A stretch of 64,000 nucleotides of DNA from the NCBI RefSeq assembly GCF_028736035.1, contig NZ_CP117866.1, forward strand, positions 7,378,001 through 7,442,000. Direction: 5' to 3'. Under the pieces are notes generated by a model that made no database searches, was not told the origin of the DNA, and saw only the letters and a list, made by a program, of their open reading frames with translations. This stretch comes from Streptomyces sp. T12 (lineage in GTDB: Bacteria; Actinomycetota; Actinomycetes; Streptomycetales; Streptomycetaceae). The translations under genes were made by a program, and so were the position numbers. Within the stretch, counting starts at the first letter, position 1. Each line of letters starts with the position of its first letter. This document shows, piece by piece, positions 1-8,039 of this stretch.

Positions 1-268
1 CGGTGAGGGTGTCCACCTGGAGAATGCCGTCGTTTCCGGCGAGAACGCGGGCCGCCTCCCGAATGCGGGATTCCAGGCCGGCGGTCCGGTAAATCTCCAT
101 GGTGCGTACGTTGTTGCCGCGGCCACGCGGATGAGTCGATGTGGCGGCATGGCGCTCCACGAGCATGTGCTCGATGCCAAGGCGCCCCAGGAAAACCGAA
201 GTGGAAAGACCCACCAGGGATCCGCCGACGATGAGAACTGGTACAGATTCCGCTTCGTGTCCGCTCAC
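1..268 (-). CDS. FAD-dependent aromatic polyketide hydroxylase, N-terminal part
   Basis: The gene runs off the left edge; the first 89 codons are visible from a GTG at 268. The N-terminus has the dinucleotide-binding fold VPVLIVGGSLVGLSTSVFLG (GGSLVG glycine motif) followed by LVERHAATSTHPRGRGNNVR, the pattern of PheA/TetX-like FAD monooxygenases that hydroxylate aromatic polyketides (WhiE ORFVIII-like spore-pigment hydroxylases, angucycline and anthracycline hydroxylases). It is divergent from the P450 at 429 with 160 bp between them, so both probably belong to one aromatic polyketide cluster extending to the left. The C-terminus, including the substrate domain, is outside the window, so the exact substrate cannot be told. 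No strong ribosome binding site precedes the GTG. Confidence 0.8.
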   Translation of the reverse strand, partial: MSGHEAESVPVLIVGGSLVGLSTSVFLGRLGIEHMLVERHAATSTHPRGRGNNVRTMEIYRTAGLESRIREAARVLAGNDGILQVDTLT

Positions 269-428
269 GTCGACGATGTTTACCAAGCCGGACTGCCACA
301 CACACGTCATACGACGACCCGACCCATATGGCGCAGTGCCGTTTGCGGCGTGCTGTCGCCCGGGAAACGGTGGCTCTGACCGACGGAATCCGACCGCCGG
401 AATCCACGCCTACCCCGGGGATCCAGTC

Positions 429-1697
429 ATGACGCAAGCGTTCGCATCCGAGGAATCCGAGGCCCTGTCGTCCGAAGCGGCCGCGGCCGCGGCCTCGTCC
501 TGCAGCCGGGAGTTCCGGGCCAACCCGCATCCCGTGTACGCGGCGCTCCGGGAGTCGGCGCCCGTGTGCCCGCTGTCGCCGCCCCACGGCGTCGAGACGT
601 ACCTCATCACGCGGTACGACGACGCGCGTGCCGCCCTGGCCGACCCGCGGCTGAGCAAGGACATGTACGGCGCCATCGACGCCTACCACCGCATCTTCGG
701 CGACTCGTCGATCGCGCTGGACGACAACATGCTCTTCTCGGACCCGCCGAAGCACACCAGGCTCAGGAGGATCGTCGGCAGCACTTTCACACCGAAGAGG
801 GTGGAATCGCTGCGGGTGCGCGTGCAGGAGATCACCGATGATCTGCTGGACCAATGCCCGACATCGGGCTCGGTGAACCTGCTCCCGGAGTTCTGTTTCC
901 CGCTTCCGCTGCACGTCATCTGTGAACTTCTGGGCGTTCCGGAAGACGAACGCAAACAGGCTCAGGAATGGTCCGCCACCGTCGCGCAGACCGGTTTCGG
1001 ACCGGAGGCGAGAAAAGCGCTGGAAATCGCCGAGGGGAACCTGCGCGACTATCTCGTGGAGTTGTGCGCACGGAAGCGGAACGAGCCGGACGGAGGTCTG
1101 CTCAGCGCCCTCGTCACGGCCCAGGACCAGGAGGGCGCGCTCACCGACCACGAACTCGTCTCGACGGCGTGGGTGCTCCTCTTCGCGGGCCACAAGTCGA
1201 CGGCGTACCAAATCGGCAACGCCGTCTACCACTTGCTCAGCCGGCCGGATCAGAAGGAACTGGCGCTCCGGGACGCGAACGCCATGAACGCGGCCATCGA
1301 GGAGATCTTCCGGTTCGAGACCTCCGTGGAGAACTCGACCTTCCGCCACGCGAAGGAAGACATCGTCATCCGGGACATGCTCATCCCCAAGGGCGCGCTC
1401 GTCCAGATCTCGATCACCGGGGCCAACCGGGACCCGGAGATGTTCGCCGAGCCCAACGAGATGGACGTCCGGCGGCCGAACGTCCAGGCGACGCATCTCG
1501 CGTTCGGGTACGGCCCGCACTACTGCATCGGCGCACCGCTGGCGCGGCTGGAGATGCAGATCGGCCTCACCTCGCTCTTCGCGCGATTCCCGGACATGAC
1601 CCTGGCCGGGGCGCCGGAGGACGCGCGCTGGCTGACCGTGCCGTTCCCCGCGTTCCGCGGGCTCGCGGAACTCCCGGTCCTCCTCGACCCCTCATGA
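429..1697 (+). CDS. Cytochrome P450 with atypical I helix
   Basis: 422 residues, normal for a soluble bacterial P450. The heme loop FGYGPHYCIG puts the cysteine ligand at residue 366, and the K-helix ExxR is EIFR at 292-295. The I-helix motif, normally AGxD/E-T-T, reads AGHKST at 253-258: the acid of the acid-alcohol pair is lysine and the first threonine is serine. Known P450s lacking this pair often do unusual chemistry, but the reaction here cannot be predicted. The ATG at 429 is chosen because conserved P450 sequence begins about 35 codons later; an open frame extends upstream without homology. The stop overlaps the next gene (ATGA), so the two are translationally coupled, and it is divergent from an FAD hydroxylase. 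Likely a tailoring enzyme of an aromatic polyketide. Confidence 0.93.
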   Translation: MTQAFASEESEALSSEAAAAAASSCSREFRANPHPVYAALRESAPVCPLSPPHGVETYLITRYDDARAALADPRLSKDMYGAIDAYHRIFGDSSIALDDNMLFSDPPKHTRLRRIVGSTFTPKRVESLRVRVQEITDDLLDQCPTSGSVNLLPEFCFPLPLHVICELLGVPEDERKQAQEWSATVAQTGFGPEARKALEIAEGNLRDYLVELCARKRNEPDGGLLSALVTAQDQEGALTDHELVSTAWVLLFAGHKSTAYQIGNAVYHLLSRPDQKELALRDANAMNAAIEEIFRFETSVENSTFRHAKEDIVIRDMLIPKGALVQISITGANRDPEMFAEPNEMDVRRPNVQATHLAFGYGPHYCIGAPLARLEMQIGLTSLFARFPDMTLAGAPEDARWLTVPFPAFRGLAELPVLLDPS

Positions 1698-2020
1698 CGG
1701 GCGGCTCCTCGGCCCCGGAGCGGGTGCGTGTCATCCGCCTGCTGCGGGTGCGTGCGGGGATGGAAGCGGACTTCGTGAGGTCCTACAAGGACGTACTCGC
1801 CAGGGCCGCGCGATTCCCCGGACATCTCGGTGAACAGCTCTGCCGTTCCCTGGACGATCCCGCTCAATGGCTGCTCACCAGCGAGTGGGACAGCCTCGAA
1901 GCCATCCAGCGGTGGCGCACCGGCCCCGAGCACAGGACCTTGGTCGAGCCGATGAACGCCTGTCTGCACGAGGATCGGTGGACGGCGCTCTTCCAGGTGA
2001 AGGAGACGGTGGCCGGCTGA
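1694..2020 (+). CDS. ABM-fold (antibiotic biosynthesis monooxygenase-like) protein
   Basis: A 108-residue protein whose pattern VIRLLRVRAGMEADFVRSYKD ... SEWDSLEAIQRWRTGPEH matches the dimeric alpha+beta barrel of the ABM family: one beta-strand, a helix with FxxxY, and a W-D/S-x-E-A-x-x-x-W helix. Members act as cofactor-free quinone-forming monooxygenases or as polyketide cyclase-like partners. It overlaps the P450 by four bases (ATGA), so a shared transcript and a common product are likely. Which role it plays here (oxygenase or accessory) is inference; no catalytic residue can be assigned with certainty. Confidence 0.75.
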   Translation: MTGGSSAPERVRVIRLLRVRAGMEADFVRSYKDVLARAARFPGHLGEQLCRSLDDPAQWLLTSEWDSLEAIQRWRTGPEHRTLVEPMNACLHEDRWTALFQVKETVAG

Positions 2021-2082
2021 GCGCCGGACCGAAAGGCGAGACGGGGCTGACCAGCATGTGACCGGCCGGTAAGGTCGGTCCC

Positions 2083-2592
2083 GTGCCGAAGCCGCTCAGT
2101 CTTCCCTTCGATCCCATCGCCCGCGCCGACGAACTATGGAAGCAGCGCTGGGGCAACGTGCCGTCCATGGCCGCCATCACCTCGATCATGCGCGCGCAGC
2201 AGATCCTGCTCGGCGAGGTCGACGCGGTGGTCAAGCCGTACGGACTGACGTTCGCACGGTACGAGGCGCTGGTGCTGCTCAACTTCTCCAAGGCCGGCGA
2301 GCTGCCGATGTCCAAGATCGGCGAGCGGCTGATGGTGCATCCCACGTCCGTGACGAACACCGTCGACCGGCTGGTCAAGTCGGGCCTGGTCGACAAGCGG
2401 CCCAACCCCAACGACGGGCGCGGCACGCTCGCCTCCATCACCGACAAGGGCCGCGAGGTCGTCGAGGCGGCCACCCGCGACCTGATGGCCATGGACTTCG
2501 GACTCGGGGTGTACGACGCCGAGGAGTGCGCGGAGATCTTCGCGATGCTGCGCCCGCTGCGGGTGGCGGCGCACGACTTCGACGAGGGCTGA
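2083..2592 (+). CDS. MarR-family transcriptional regulator
   Basis: 169 residues. The winged helix is clear: LPMSKIGERLMVHPTSVTN is the helix-turn-helix and VDKRPNPNDGRGTLASITD the wing with the usual DxR/DGR arginine motif, flanked by dimerisation helices. MarR proteins bind palindromes in nearby promoters and are often released by phenolic or acyl ligands. The GTG at 2083 is the start; no ATG upstream keeps homology. The gene stands 62 bp after the ABM gene and 48 bp before the DUF3817 gene, in the same direction. The target is unknown. Confidence 0.9.
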   Translation: MPKPLSLPFDPIARADELWKQRWGNVPSMAAITSIMRAQQILLGEVDAVVKPYGLTFARYEALVLLNFSKAGELPMSKIGERLMVHPTSVTNTVDRLVKSGLVDKRPNPNDGRGTLASITDKGREVVEAATRDLMAMDFGLGVYDAEECAEIFAMLRPLRVAAHDFDEG

Positions 2593-2640
2593 GCGGGCCC
2601 CGGGCAAGATCTCCCGGAACGGGTGGTTACGCTCGTACGC

Positions 2641-2973
2641 ATGAAGAAGAGCGTCCTGACCCGCTACCGGGTGATGGCTTACGTCACCGCCGTCATGCTG
2701 CTCGTGCTGTGCACCTGCATGGTGTTCAAGTACGGCTTCGACATGGGCGAGGACGTCACCTTCGCCGTCTCCCAGGTCCACGGCTTCCTCTACATCATCT
2801 ATCTGGTGTTCGCCTTCGACCTCGGCTCCAAGGCCAAGTGGTCGTTCGGCAAGCTGCTGTGGGTGCTGCTCTCCGGGACGATTCCCTTCGCCGCCTTCTT
2901 CGTCGAGCGCAAGGTCACCCGCCAGGTCGAACCCCTGGTCAGCGAGCCGGTCCCGGCTGTCGCCAAGGCCTGA
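2641..2973 (+). CDS. DUF3817 small membrane protein
   Basis: 110 residues with three hydrophobic segments: about 12-32, 45-62 and 71-90. The sequence VMAYVTAVMLLVLCTCMVFK ... GFLYIIYLVFAFDLGSKAKW is typical of the DUF3817 integral membrane family, common next to MarR genes and icmA in Streptomyces. The charged N-terminus (MKKSVLTRYR) starts at the ATG at 2641; a GTG at 2623 in the same frame is possible but adds unconserved residues. Function is unknown for the family. Confidence 0.85.
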   Translation: MKKSVLTRYRVMAYVTAVMLLVLCTCMVFKYGFDMGEDVTFAVSQVHGFLYIIYLVFAFDLGSKAKWSFGKLLWVLLSGTIPFAAFFVERKVTRQVEPLVSEPVPAVAKA

Positions 2974-2976
2974 CGA

Positions 2977-3004
2977 AACCGCCGTACCGACGCGTACGGC
3001 GGTT
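2977..3004 (+). terminator. Hairpin terminator after DUF3817 gene
   Basis: A perfect 11-bp inverted repeat, AACCGCCGTAC and its complement, encloses a 6-base loop four bases after the stop codon. There is no T tract beyond TTCTCCC, which is usual for Streptomyces. It separates the MarR/DUF3817 unit from icmA. Confidence 0.7.
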
Positions 3005-3015
3005 CTCCCATCGAC

Positions 3016-3039
3016 ATTTACTAGGACGTCCTAGTAAAT
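3016..3039. promoter_or_regulatory. 24-bp perfect palindrome, candidate operator of icmA
   Basis: The half ATTTACTAGGAC at 3016-3027 is followed without spacer by its exact complement at 3028-3039. It ends nine bases before the icmA ATG, so it lies at the transcription start or leader. It is AT-rich compared with its surroundings. A dimeric repressor, perhaps of GntR or TetR type, is the simplest reader; which one is unknown. The TetR encoded at 4759-5376 has a different palindrome at its own promoter. Confidence 0.65.
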
Positions 3040-3047
3040 TCGAAGGT

Positions 3048-4748
3048 ATGGACGCTGACGCCATCGAGGAGGGCCGCCGTCGCTGGCAGGCCCGCTACGA
3101 CTCCGCACGCAAGCGCACTGCGGACTTCACCACGCTCTCCGGCGACCCCGTGGAGCCGGTGTACGGACCCCGACCCGGGGACAGGTACGAGGGCTTCGAG
3201 CGGATCGGGTGGCCCGGGGAGTACCCCTACACACGCGGGCTGTATCCGACCGGCTACCGAGGGCGGACGTGGACCATCCGGCAGTTCGCCGGGTTCGGAA
3301 ACGCCGAGCAGACCAACGAGCGCTACAAGATGATCCTCCGCAACGGCGGAGGCGGTCTCTCGGTCGCCTTCGACATGCCGACACTCATGGGGCGCGACTC
3401 CGACGACCCGCGCTCGCTGGGCGAGGTCGGCCACTGCGGTGTCGCCATCGACTCGGCCGCCGACATGGAGGTCCTGTTCAAGGACATCCCGCTGGGCGAC
3501 GTGACGACGTCCATGACCATCAGCGGTCCGGCCGTGCCGGTCTTCTGCATGTACCTGGTGGCGGCGGAGCGCCAGGGCGTCGACCCGGGCGTGCTCAACG
3601 GCACCCTCCAGACCGACATCTTCAAGGAGTACATCGCCCAGAAGGAGTGGCTCTTCCAGCCCGAGCCGCACCTGCGTCTCATCGGCGACCTCATGGAGTA
3701 CTGCGCGGCCGGCATCCCCGCCTACAAGCCGCTGTCCGTCTCCGGCTACCACATCCGCGAGGCCGGATCGACGGCGGCGCAGGAGCTGGCGTACACGCTG
3801 GCGGACGGGTTCGGGTACGTCGAACTGGGCCTGTCGCGTGGGCTGGACGTCGACGTCTTCGCTCCCGGCCTGTCCTTCTTCTTCGACGCGCACGTCGATT
3901 TCTTCGAGGAGATCGCCAAGTTCCGCGCCGCCCGCAGGATCTGGGCGCGCTGGATGCGGGACGTGTACGGGGCGCAGAGCGACAAGGCGCAGTGGCTGCG
4001 CTTCCACACGCAGACCGCGGGTGTCTCGCTGACCGCGCAGCAGCCGTACAACAACGTCGTGCGTACGGCCGTGGAGGCGCTCGCGGCCGTGCTCGGCGGG
4101 ACCAACTCGCTGCACACCAACGCCCTCGACGAGACCCTCGCGCTGCCCTCCGAGCAGGCCGCCGAGATCGCCCTGCGCACCCAGCAGGTCCTCATGGAGG
4201 AGACCGGGGTCGCCAACGTGGCCGACCCGCTGGGCGGTTCCTGGTACGTCGAGCAGCTGACCGACCGGATCGAGGCCGACGCCGAGAAGATCTTCGAGCA
4301 GATAAAGGAGCGGGGGCTGCGGGCGCACCCCGACGGGCGGCACCCCATCGGACCGATCACGTCCGGGATTCTGCGCGGGATCGAGGACGGCTGGTTCACC
4401 GGGGAGATCGCGGAGTCGGCCTTCCGCTACCAGCAGTCGCTGGAGAAGGGCGACAAGAGGGTCGTCGGGGTCAACGCCCACACCGGCTCCGTCACCGGCG
4501 ACCTGGAGATCCTGCGGGTGAGCCATGAGGTGGAGCGCGAGCAGGTGCGGGCGCTGGACTCCCGCAAGGACGCGCGGGACGACGGTGCCGTACGGGCCGC
4601 GCTCGACGCGATGCTCGCCGCCGCGAGGAACGGCGGCAACATGATCGAGCCGATGCTGGACGCCGTACGGGCCGAGGCGACCCTGGGCGAGATCTGCGGG
4701 GTGCTGCGCGAGGAGTGGGGGGTGTACACCGAGCCGGCGGGTTTCTGA
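3048..4748 (+). CDS. icmA: Isobutyryl-CoA mutase large subunit
   Basis: 566 residues, the size of IcmA: the substrate-binding TIM barrel of the methylmalonyl-CoA mutase family without the C-terminal cobalamin domain (no DxHxxG). Two positions that separate isobutyryl-CoA mutase from methylmalonyl-CoA mutase are visible: Phe80 in TIRQFAGF (Tyr89 in the mutase) and Gln198 in IAQKE (Arg207). With the small subunit IcmB, which is not in this window, it interconverts isobutyryl-CoA and n-butyryl-CoA, feeding valine catabolism and butyrate/ethylmalonyl units for polyketides. The ATG at 3048 follows GAAGG closely and a 24-bp palindrome that probably controls transcription. It is convergent with the tetR gene, 10 bp away. 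Confidence 0.95.
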   Translation: MDADAIEEGRRRWQARYDSARKRTADFTTLSGDPVEPVYGPRPGDRYEGFERIGWPGEYPYTRGLYPTGYRGRTWTIRQFAGFGNAEQTNERYKMILRNGGGGLSVAFDMPTLMGRDSDDPRSLGEVGHCGVAIDSAADMEVLFKDIPLGDVTTSMTISGPAVPVFCMYLVAAERQGVDPGVLNGTLQTDIFKEYIAQKEWLFQPEPHLRLIGDLMEYCAAGIPAYKPLSVSGYHIREAGSTAAQELAYTLADGFGYVELGLSRGLDVDVFAPGLSFFFDAHVDFFEEIAKFRAARRIWARWMRDVYGAQSDKAQWLRFHTQTAGVSLTAQQPYNNVVRTAVEALAAVLGGTNSLHTNALDETLALPSEQAAEIALRTQQVLMEETGVANVADPLGGSWYVEQLTDRIEADAEKIFEQIKERGLRAHPDGRHPIGPITSGILRGIEDGWFTGEIAESAFRYQQSLEKGDKRVVGVNAHTGSVTGDLEILRVSHEVEREQVRALDSRKDARDDGAVRAALDAMLAAARNGGNMIEPMLDAVRAEATLGEICGVLREEWGVYTEPAGF

Positions 4749-4758
4749 GCGCTCTGGG

Positions 4759-5376
4759 CTACGCCTCGCCGGTGAGGCCCAGGAGCAGGAGGCGTGTGAA
4801 GCTGCGCACCCACTCCTCGTCCGCCGGCTCCGCGCTCACCAGGGTGCGGTGCACCACCGCGCCCGCCACCACGTCGAAGATCAGGTCCGCTGTGCGTGCG
4901 GCTTCCTCCGGATCCGTCTCCGGGGGAAGCTCGCCGCGTTTCCGGGCCCGGGAGCGGCCCTGGAGGACCAGGCGCTTCTGGCGCTCGACGATGGAGCCGC
5001 GGATGCGCTCGCGCAGGGCGTCGTCCCGCGTCGACTCCGCCACCACCGCCATCAGCCCGCTCTTGGCCTCGGGGCGGGCCAGGATCGCCGCGAACTGCAG
5101 GACCACGCCCTCGATGTCGGCGGCGAGAGTGCCGCGGTCGGGGAGCTCCAGTTCGTCGAAGAGCTCCGCGACCGCGTCCACCACCAGCTCGTTCTTGCCG
5201 GACCAGCGGCGATAGAGGGTCGTCTTCGCAACCCCGGCGCGTGTGGCCACGTCTCCCAGGGTGAGCTTGGACCAGCCCACCTCGACCAGCGCCTCGCGCG
5301 TCGCGGCCAGGATCGCTGTGGCCGCGGCGGCGCTGCGCGGCCGGCCGGGGCGGGCGGCGGAGGTGCGGCTCTGCAT
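4759..5376 (-). CDS. TetR-family transcriptional regulator
   Basis: 205 residues. The N-terminal DNA-binding domain has the helix-turn-helix LGDVATRAGVAKTTLYRRW around residues 40-58, followed by an all-helical ligand and dimer domain. The ATG at 5376 (MQSRTSAARPGRPRS) is chosen because the basic arm GRPRS just before helix 1 is typical of the family; an upstream in-frame start at 5457 would place the promoter palindrome inside the gene. The gene is convergent with icmA. An inverted repeat sits right at its promoter, suggesting autorepression. Ligand and other targets are unknown. Confidence 0.9.
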   Translation of the reverse strand: MQSRTSAARPGRPRSAAAATAILAATREALVEVGWSKLTLGDVATRAGVAKTTLYRRWSGKNELVVDAVAELFDELELPDRGTLAADIEGVVLQFAAILARPEAKSGLMAVVAESTRDDALRERIRGSIVERQKRLVLQGRSRARKRGELPPETDPEEAARTADLIFDVVAGAVVHRTLVSAEPADEEWVRSFTRLLLLGLTGEA

Positions 5377-5389
5377 CCCACGACCATAT

Positions 5390-5405
5390 CCCCGAGATAT
5401 CGGGG
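5390..5405. promoter_or_regulatory. Inverted repeat at the tetR start, candidate operator
   Basis: CCCCGA, four bases, TCGGGG lies 14 bp upstream of the tetR start codon, with additional imperfect symmetry outside. Position and size fit an autoregulatory TetR operator. This is inference from symmetry alone. Confidence 0.45.
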
Positions 5406-5621
5406 GATTCTGTGAGGTCGTGAGGGAGATCACCCGGGGGTGGTGCCCCGGCGGCACTCGATGCCATTACGCTACGACTCGTAGCGAAAGCTCGCGACGG
5501 ACGTACGCGAGCGACTGCACGCACGGCGTGGGGTGGGGACCCGGCGCCGAAACAGCATCAGGCCTGACCGGCTTTCACAGTGCTTTTCACGTGTGCGCGG
5601 GGAACGGGGGAGGATAGACGC

Positions 5622-6596
5622 ATGCAGCCACGGAACATGTCCATGAGCGGAGTCGTCGACCTCGCCGCGGTGAAGGCGGCCCAGGAGGCCAAGGCGAAGG
5701 CGGAGCAGGTGCGTGCCGAGGCCGCCCGGCAGGGCGGGGGAGGGGCCGTGTCGCCCGCGGACCTCGTCATCGATGTGGATGAGGCGGGGTTCGAGCGGGA
5801 GGTCCTCCAGCGGTCCACCGAAGTGCCCGTCGTCATCGACTTCTGGGCCGAGTGGTGCGAGCCCTGCAAGCAGCTGAGCCCGGTGCTGGAGCGGCTCGCC
5901 GTCGAGTACAACGGCCGGTTCCTCCTCGCCAAGATCGACGTCGACGCCAACCAGATGCTGATGCAGCAGTTCGGCGTGCAGGGGATCCCCGCCGTCTTCG
6001 CCGTCGTCGCGGGTCAGGCGCTGCCGCTCTTCCAGGGGGCGGCCGGCGAGGCGCAGATCCGTCAGACGCTCGACCAGCTCGTCACCGTCGCCGAGCAGCG
6101 GTTCGGCCTCACCGGCATCACCGTCGACCCCGACGCCGAGCCCGGTGGCGCTCAGAGCGCTCCCGCCGCGCCGGCCGGCCCGTACGACGCGTTGCTCGAA
6201 GCCGCCGTGCAGGCCCTGGACGCGGGTGACTTGGCCGGTGCCGTCCAGGCGTACAAGAACGTGCTGAGCGAGGACCCGGCCAACATGGAGGCCAGACTCG
6301 GGCTCGCCCAGGCCGAGTTGTTGCAGCGCGTGCAGGGTGCCGACCCGCAGCAGGTGCGCAAGGACGCCGCCGACAAGCCCGCCGACGTGGCCGCGCAGAT
6401 CGCCGCCGCCGACCTGGATCTGGTGGGCGGGCACGTCGAGGACGCCTTCGGGCGGCTCATCGAGACCGTGCAGCGCACGGTGGGTGACGACCGGGAGGCC
6501 GTACGGCTTCGCCTGCTGGAGCTGTTCGAGGTCGTGGGCGCGGACGATCCGCGCGTGGCGGCGGCACGCAGGGCGTTGGCCCGCGCGCTGTTCTGA
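5622..6596 (+). CDS. TPR-containing thioredoxin-fold co-chaperone (CnoX/YbbN-like)
   Basis: 324 residues: an acidic/basic linker (1-45), a thioredoxin domain (about 46-155) with WCEPC at 78-82, then a C-terminal TPR domain (about 170-324, e.g. DAGDLAGAVQAYKNVLSEDP). This is the architecture of E. coli CnoX/YbbN, which holds unfolded or oxidised proteins for DnaK/GroEL. Unlike E. coli YbbN, which has a degenerate SxxC, both cysteines (79 and 82) are present, so redox activity is possible. The ATG at 5622 follows GGGGGAGG. It is monocistronic, with no close neighbours on its strand. Confidence 0.9.
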   Translation: MQPRNMSMSGVVDLAAVKAAQEAKAKAEQVRAEAARQGGGGAVSPADLVIDVDEAGFEREVLQRSTEVPVVIDFWAEWCEPCKQLSPVLERLAVEYNGRFLLAKIDVDANQMLMQQFGVQGIPAVFAVVAGQALPLFQGAAGEAQIRQTLDQLVTVAEQRFGLTGITVDPDAEPGGAQSAPAAPAGPYDALLEAAVQALDAGDLAGAVQAYKNVLSEDPANMEARLGLAQAELLQRVQGADPQQVRKDAADKPADVAAQIAAADLDLVGGHVEDAFGRLIETVQRTVGDDREAVRLRLLELFEVVGADDPRVAAARRALARALF

Positions 6597-6693
6597 CCGG
6601 GGCTTGGGGCGGGGCGGCGGCCCCGTTCTGACCAGTCACTAAACGCGCAGGCCCGTGTTGCCTGAGTGAAAGATCTGCCGACAGAGCATCAAA

Positions 6694-6731
6694 GCGGCCG
6701 CGCTTTACCAAATCTTGGTAATCGCGGCCGC
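6694..6731. terminator. Large dyad, possible terminator after the cnoX-like gene
   Basis: GCGGCCGCG and TTACCAA pair with TTGGTAA and CGCGGCCGC around a three-base loop, with one small asymmetric bulge (CT against T). It lies 98 bp downstream of the thioredoxin gene stop. The 16 paired bases could terminate transcription, though the distance is unusual. Confidence 0.45.
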
Positions 6732-6860
6732 AGTTACTGCGGGTAAGTCGCAGGCGTCGTTCTGTCGGATTCTGTCCGGTGATTACTGGACTTGTCCGGC
6801 CGCTTGAGGCCACCCTGCGTCGCTGACCGAGACCGGCGGGTCGTTGTTCGGTTATCCGGC

Positions 6861-6878
6861 CGTTACTACTGAGTAACG
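6861..6878. promoter_or_regulatory. Inverted repeat CGTTACT-N4-AGTAACG
   Basis: A perfect 7-bp inverted repeat with a four-base spacer, about 380 bp upstream of the DUF6230 start. It has the size of a TetR-type operator. It may mark the promoter of the 7259-9978 operon; no regulator can be named. Confidence 0.4.
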
Positions 6879-7258
6879 AAGCCCCTTGTGCGGGCGGCGA
6901 GAATGCACCACGATCGGCCACGCTCGGTCCATTCCCGTACCCCGACAGCCGGTTGGGTCGCGGGAGTTCCTGGGTCCCCACCGAGCAGAGTCGGCGGCAG
7001 TGGCGCCGGCTCTTGGACAGGGGGGTCTTCGCCCACTCGGCGAAGCCTGTCCAGCAAGGTTGTGCGTGATGCGTGTCAGGCGCGACCAGTGGTTGTCGCT
7101 CGGGGGTGATCGCCGGTGATTCGGGCGCGGTTCGCGCCACCGAGCGCAGGCGCTCTCCTTCCCGAGGACGTAGCACTTCTCCCATCCCTGCCCGGCTGAG
7201 CCGTCAAGTCGACGGTGGCAGCCAGGACCAGGAGATGTACGTCCGAGAAGGAGGAAAT

Positions 7259-7897
7259 ATGGAGTCCCAGGTGCGTGGCGGGACCAGATGGAAGCGGTTC
7301 GCTGTGGTCATGGTGCCCAGCGTCGCCGCTACGGCTGCGATAGGTGTCGCCCTCGCGCAGGGCGCTCTCGCCGCGTCGTTCAGTGTTTCGGGGCAGTCGT
7401 TCAAGGTCACCACCGACAAGCTCGTCGGTAACGGTTTCTCGCAGTACGGCGCTCTTGACGAGGGCTACACGCTCTCCGGCAAGAAGACGGTTCACCCCGT
7501 CGCCGTCTCGGGGTTCAAGACCGCGACGATCAACAGCCTGTGCCAGTCCGTGGTCACCCCCGACATCCCGATCCTCGGGAGTGTCAGCCTGATCCTTCGG
7601 GCGGGCGAGGACCCGAACAAGCCGGTCGAGGCCAAGAACCTGTACATCGACGTGGCCGACCTCGAGGCCGACGCGACGTTCGAGAACATCGACATCGGTG
7701 TGGCCGCCAAGGACGCCAGCAAGGGTCCGGGCATGAAGGGTGGCGGCGAGCAGGCCAACCCCTTCGGGTTCGCCCAGCAGGCCGACAAGGCCACGCTGGT
7801 CGGCGTGAAGCAGACGGCGTGGGCGACCACCGCCGGAACCTTCAAGCTCAGCGGTCTGAAGATGTCGCTGTCGACGGGTGTCAAGGAGTGCTACTAA
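7259..7897 (+). CDS. DUF6230 exported protein
   Basis: 212 residues. A basic N-terminus (RWKR) is followed by one hydrophobic segment at about 13-35 ending in GALAA, so a signal peptide or N-terminal anchor; the rest is an exported beta-rich domain with two cysteines (about residues 92 and 211, the latter at the very C-terminal CY). The sequence matches the DUF6230 family, which occurs with DUF6114 in Streptomyces. The ATG at 7259 has a strong AAGGAGG; an ATG at 7234 is less likely. First gene of a three-gene operon. The role is unknown; automatic labels such as cholesterol esterase are not supported by any catalytic motif. Confidence 0.85.
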   Translation: MESQVRGGTRWKRFAVVMVPSVAATAAIGVALAQGALAASFSVSGQSFKVTTDKLVGNGFSQYGALDEGYTLSGKKTVHPVAVSGFKTATINSLCQSVVTPDIPILGSVSLILRAGEDPNKPVEAKNLYIDVADLEADATFENIDIGVAAKDASKGPGMKGGGEQANPFGFAQQADKATLVGVKQTAWATTAGTFKLSGLKMSLSTGVKECY

Positions 7898-8039
7898 GCA
7901 CTCTGTGACGGGCGGGGGAGCCGATGGCGCCCCCGCCCGTCCACTCTCCACCCGCTTTCTTCACAAGCGGTCACACGCACTACAACTCACCACCACCGCA
8001 CCACCATCACAGCAAAGCCGTAGCAGGGAGCTGTTTTCC

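Larger units (their letters stand above)
6597..7258. other. 662-bp intergenic region, no gene seen
   Basis: Short frames here lack Streptomyces codon bias and do not resemble proteins. The stretch contains a large dyad at 6694-6731, a TTACT-type inverted repeat at 6861-6878 and, at its right end, the AAGGAGG ribosome binding site of the DUF6230 gene (7248-7254). The space is long for Streptomyces, so a long 5' leader or a small RNA is possible, but nothing in the bases proves it. Confidence 0.6.

Noticed and set aside
2136..3047. Upstream extension of the icmA frame through the MarR and DUF3817 genes
   Set aside because: Open only by composition; IcmA homology starts at 3048.
3021..4526. 501-codon open frame antisense to icmA
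   Set aside because: Shadow of a certain gene; no family pattern and no ribosome binding site.
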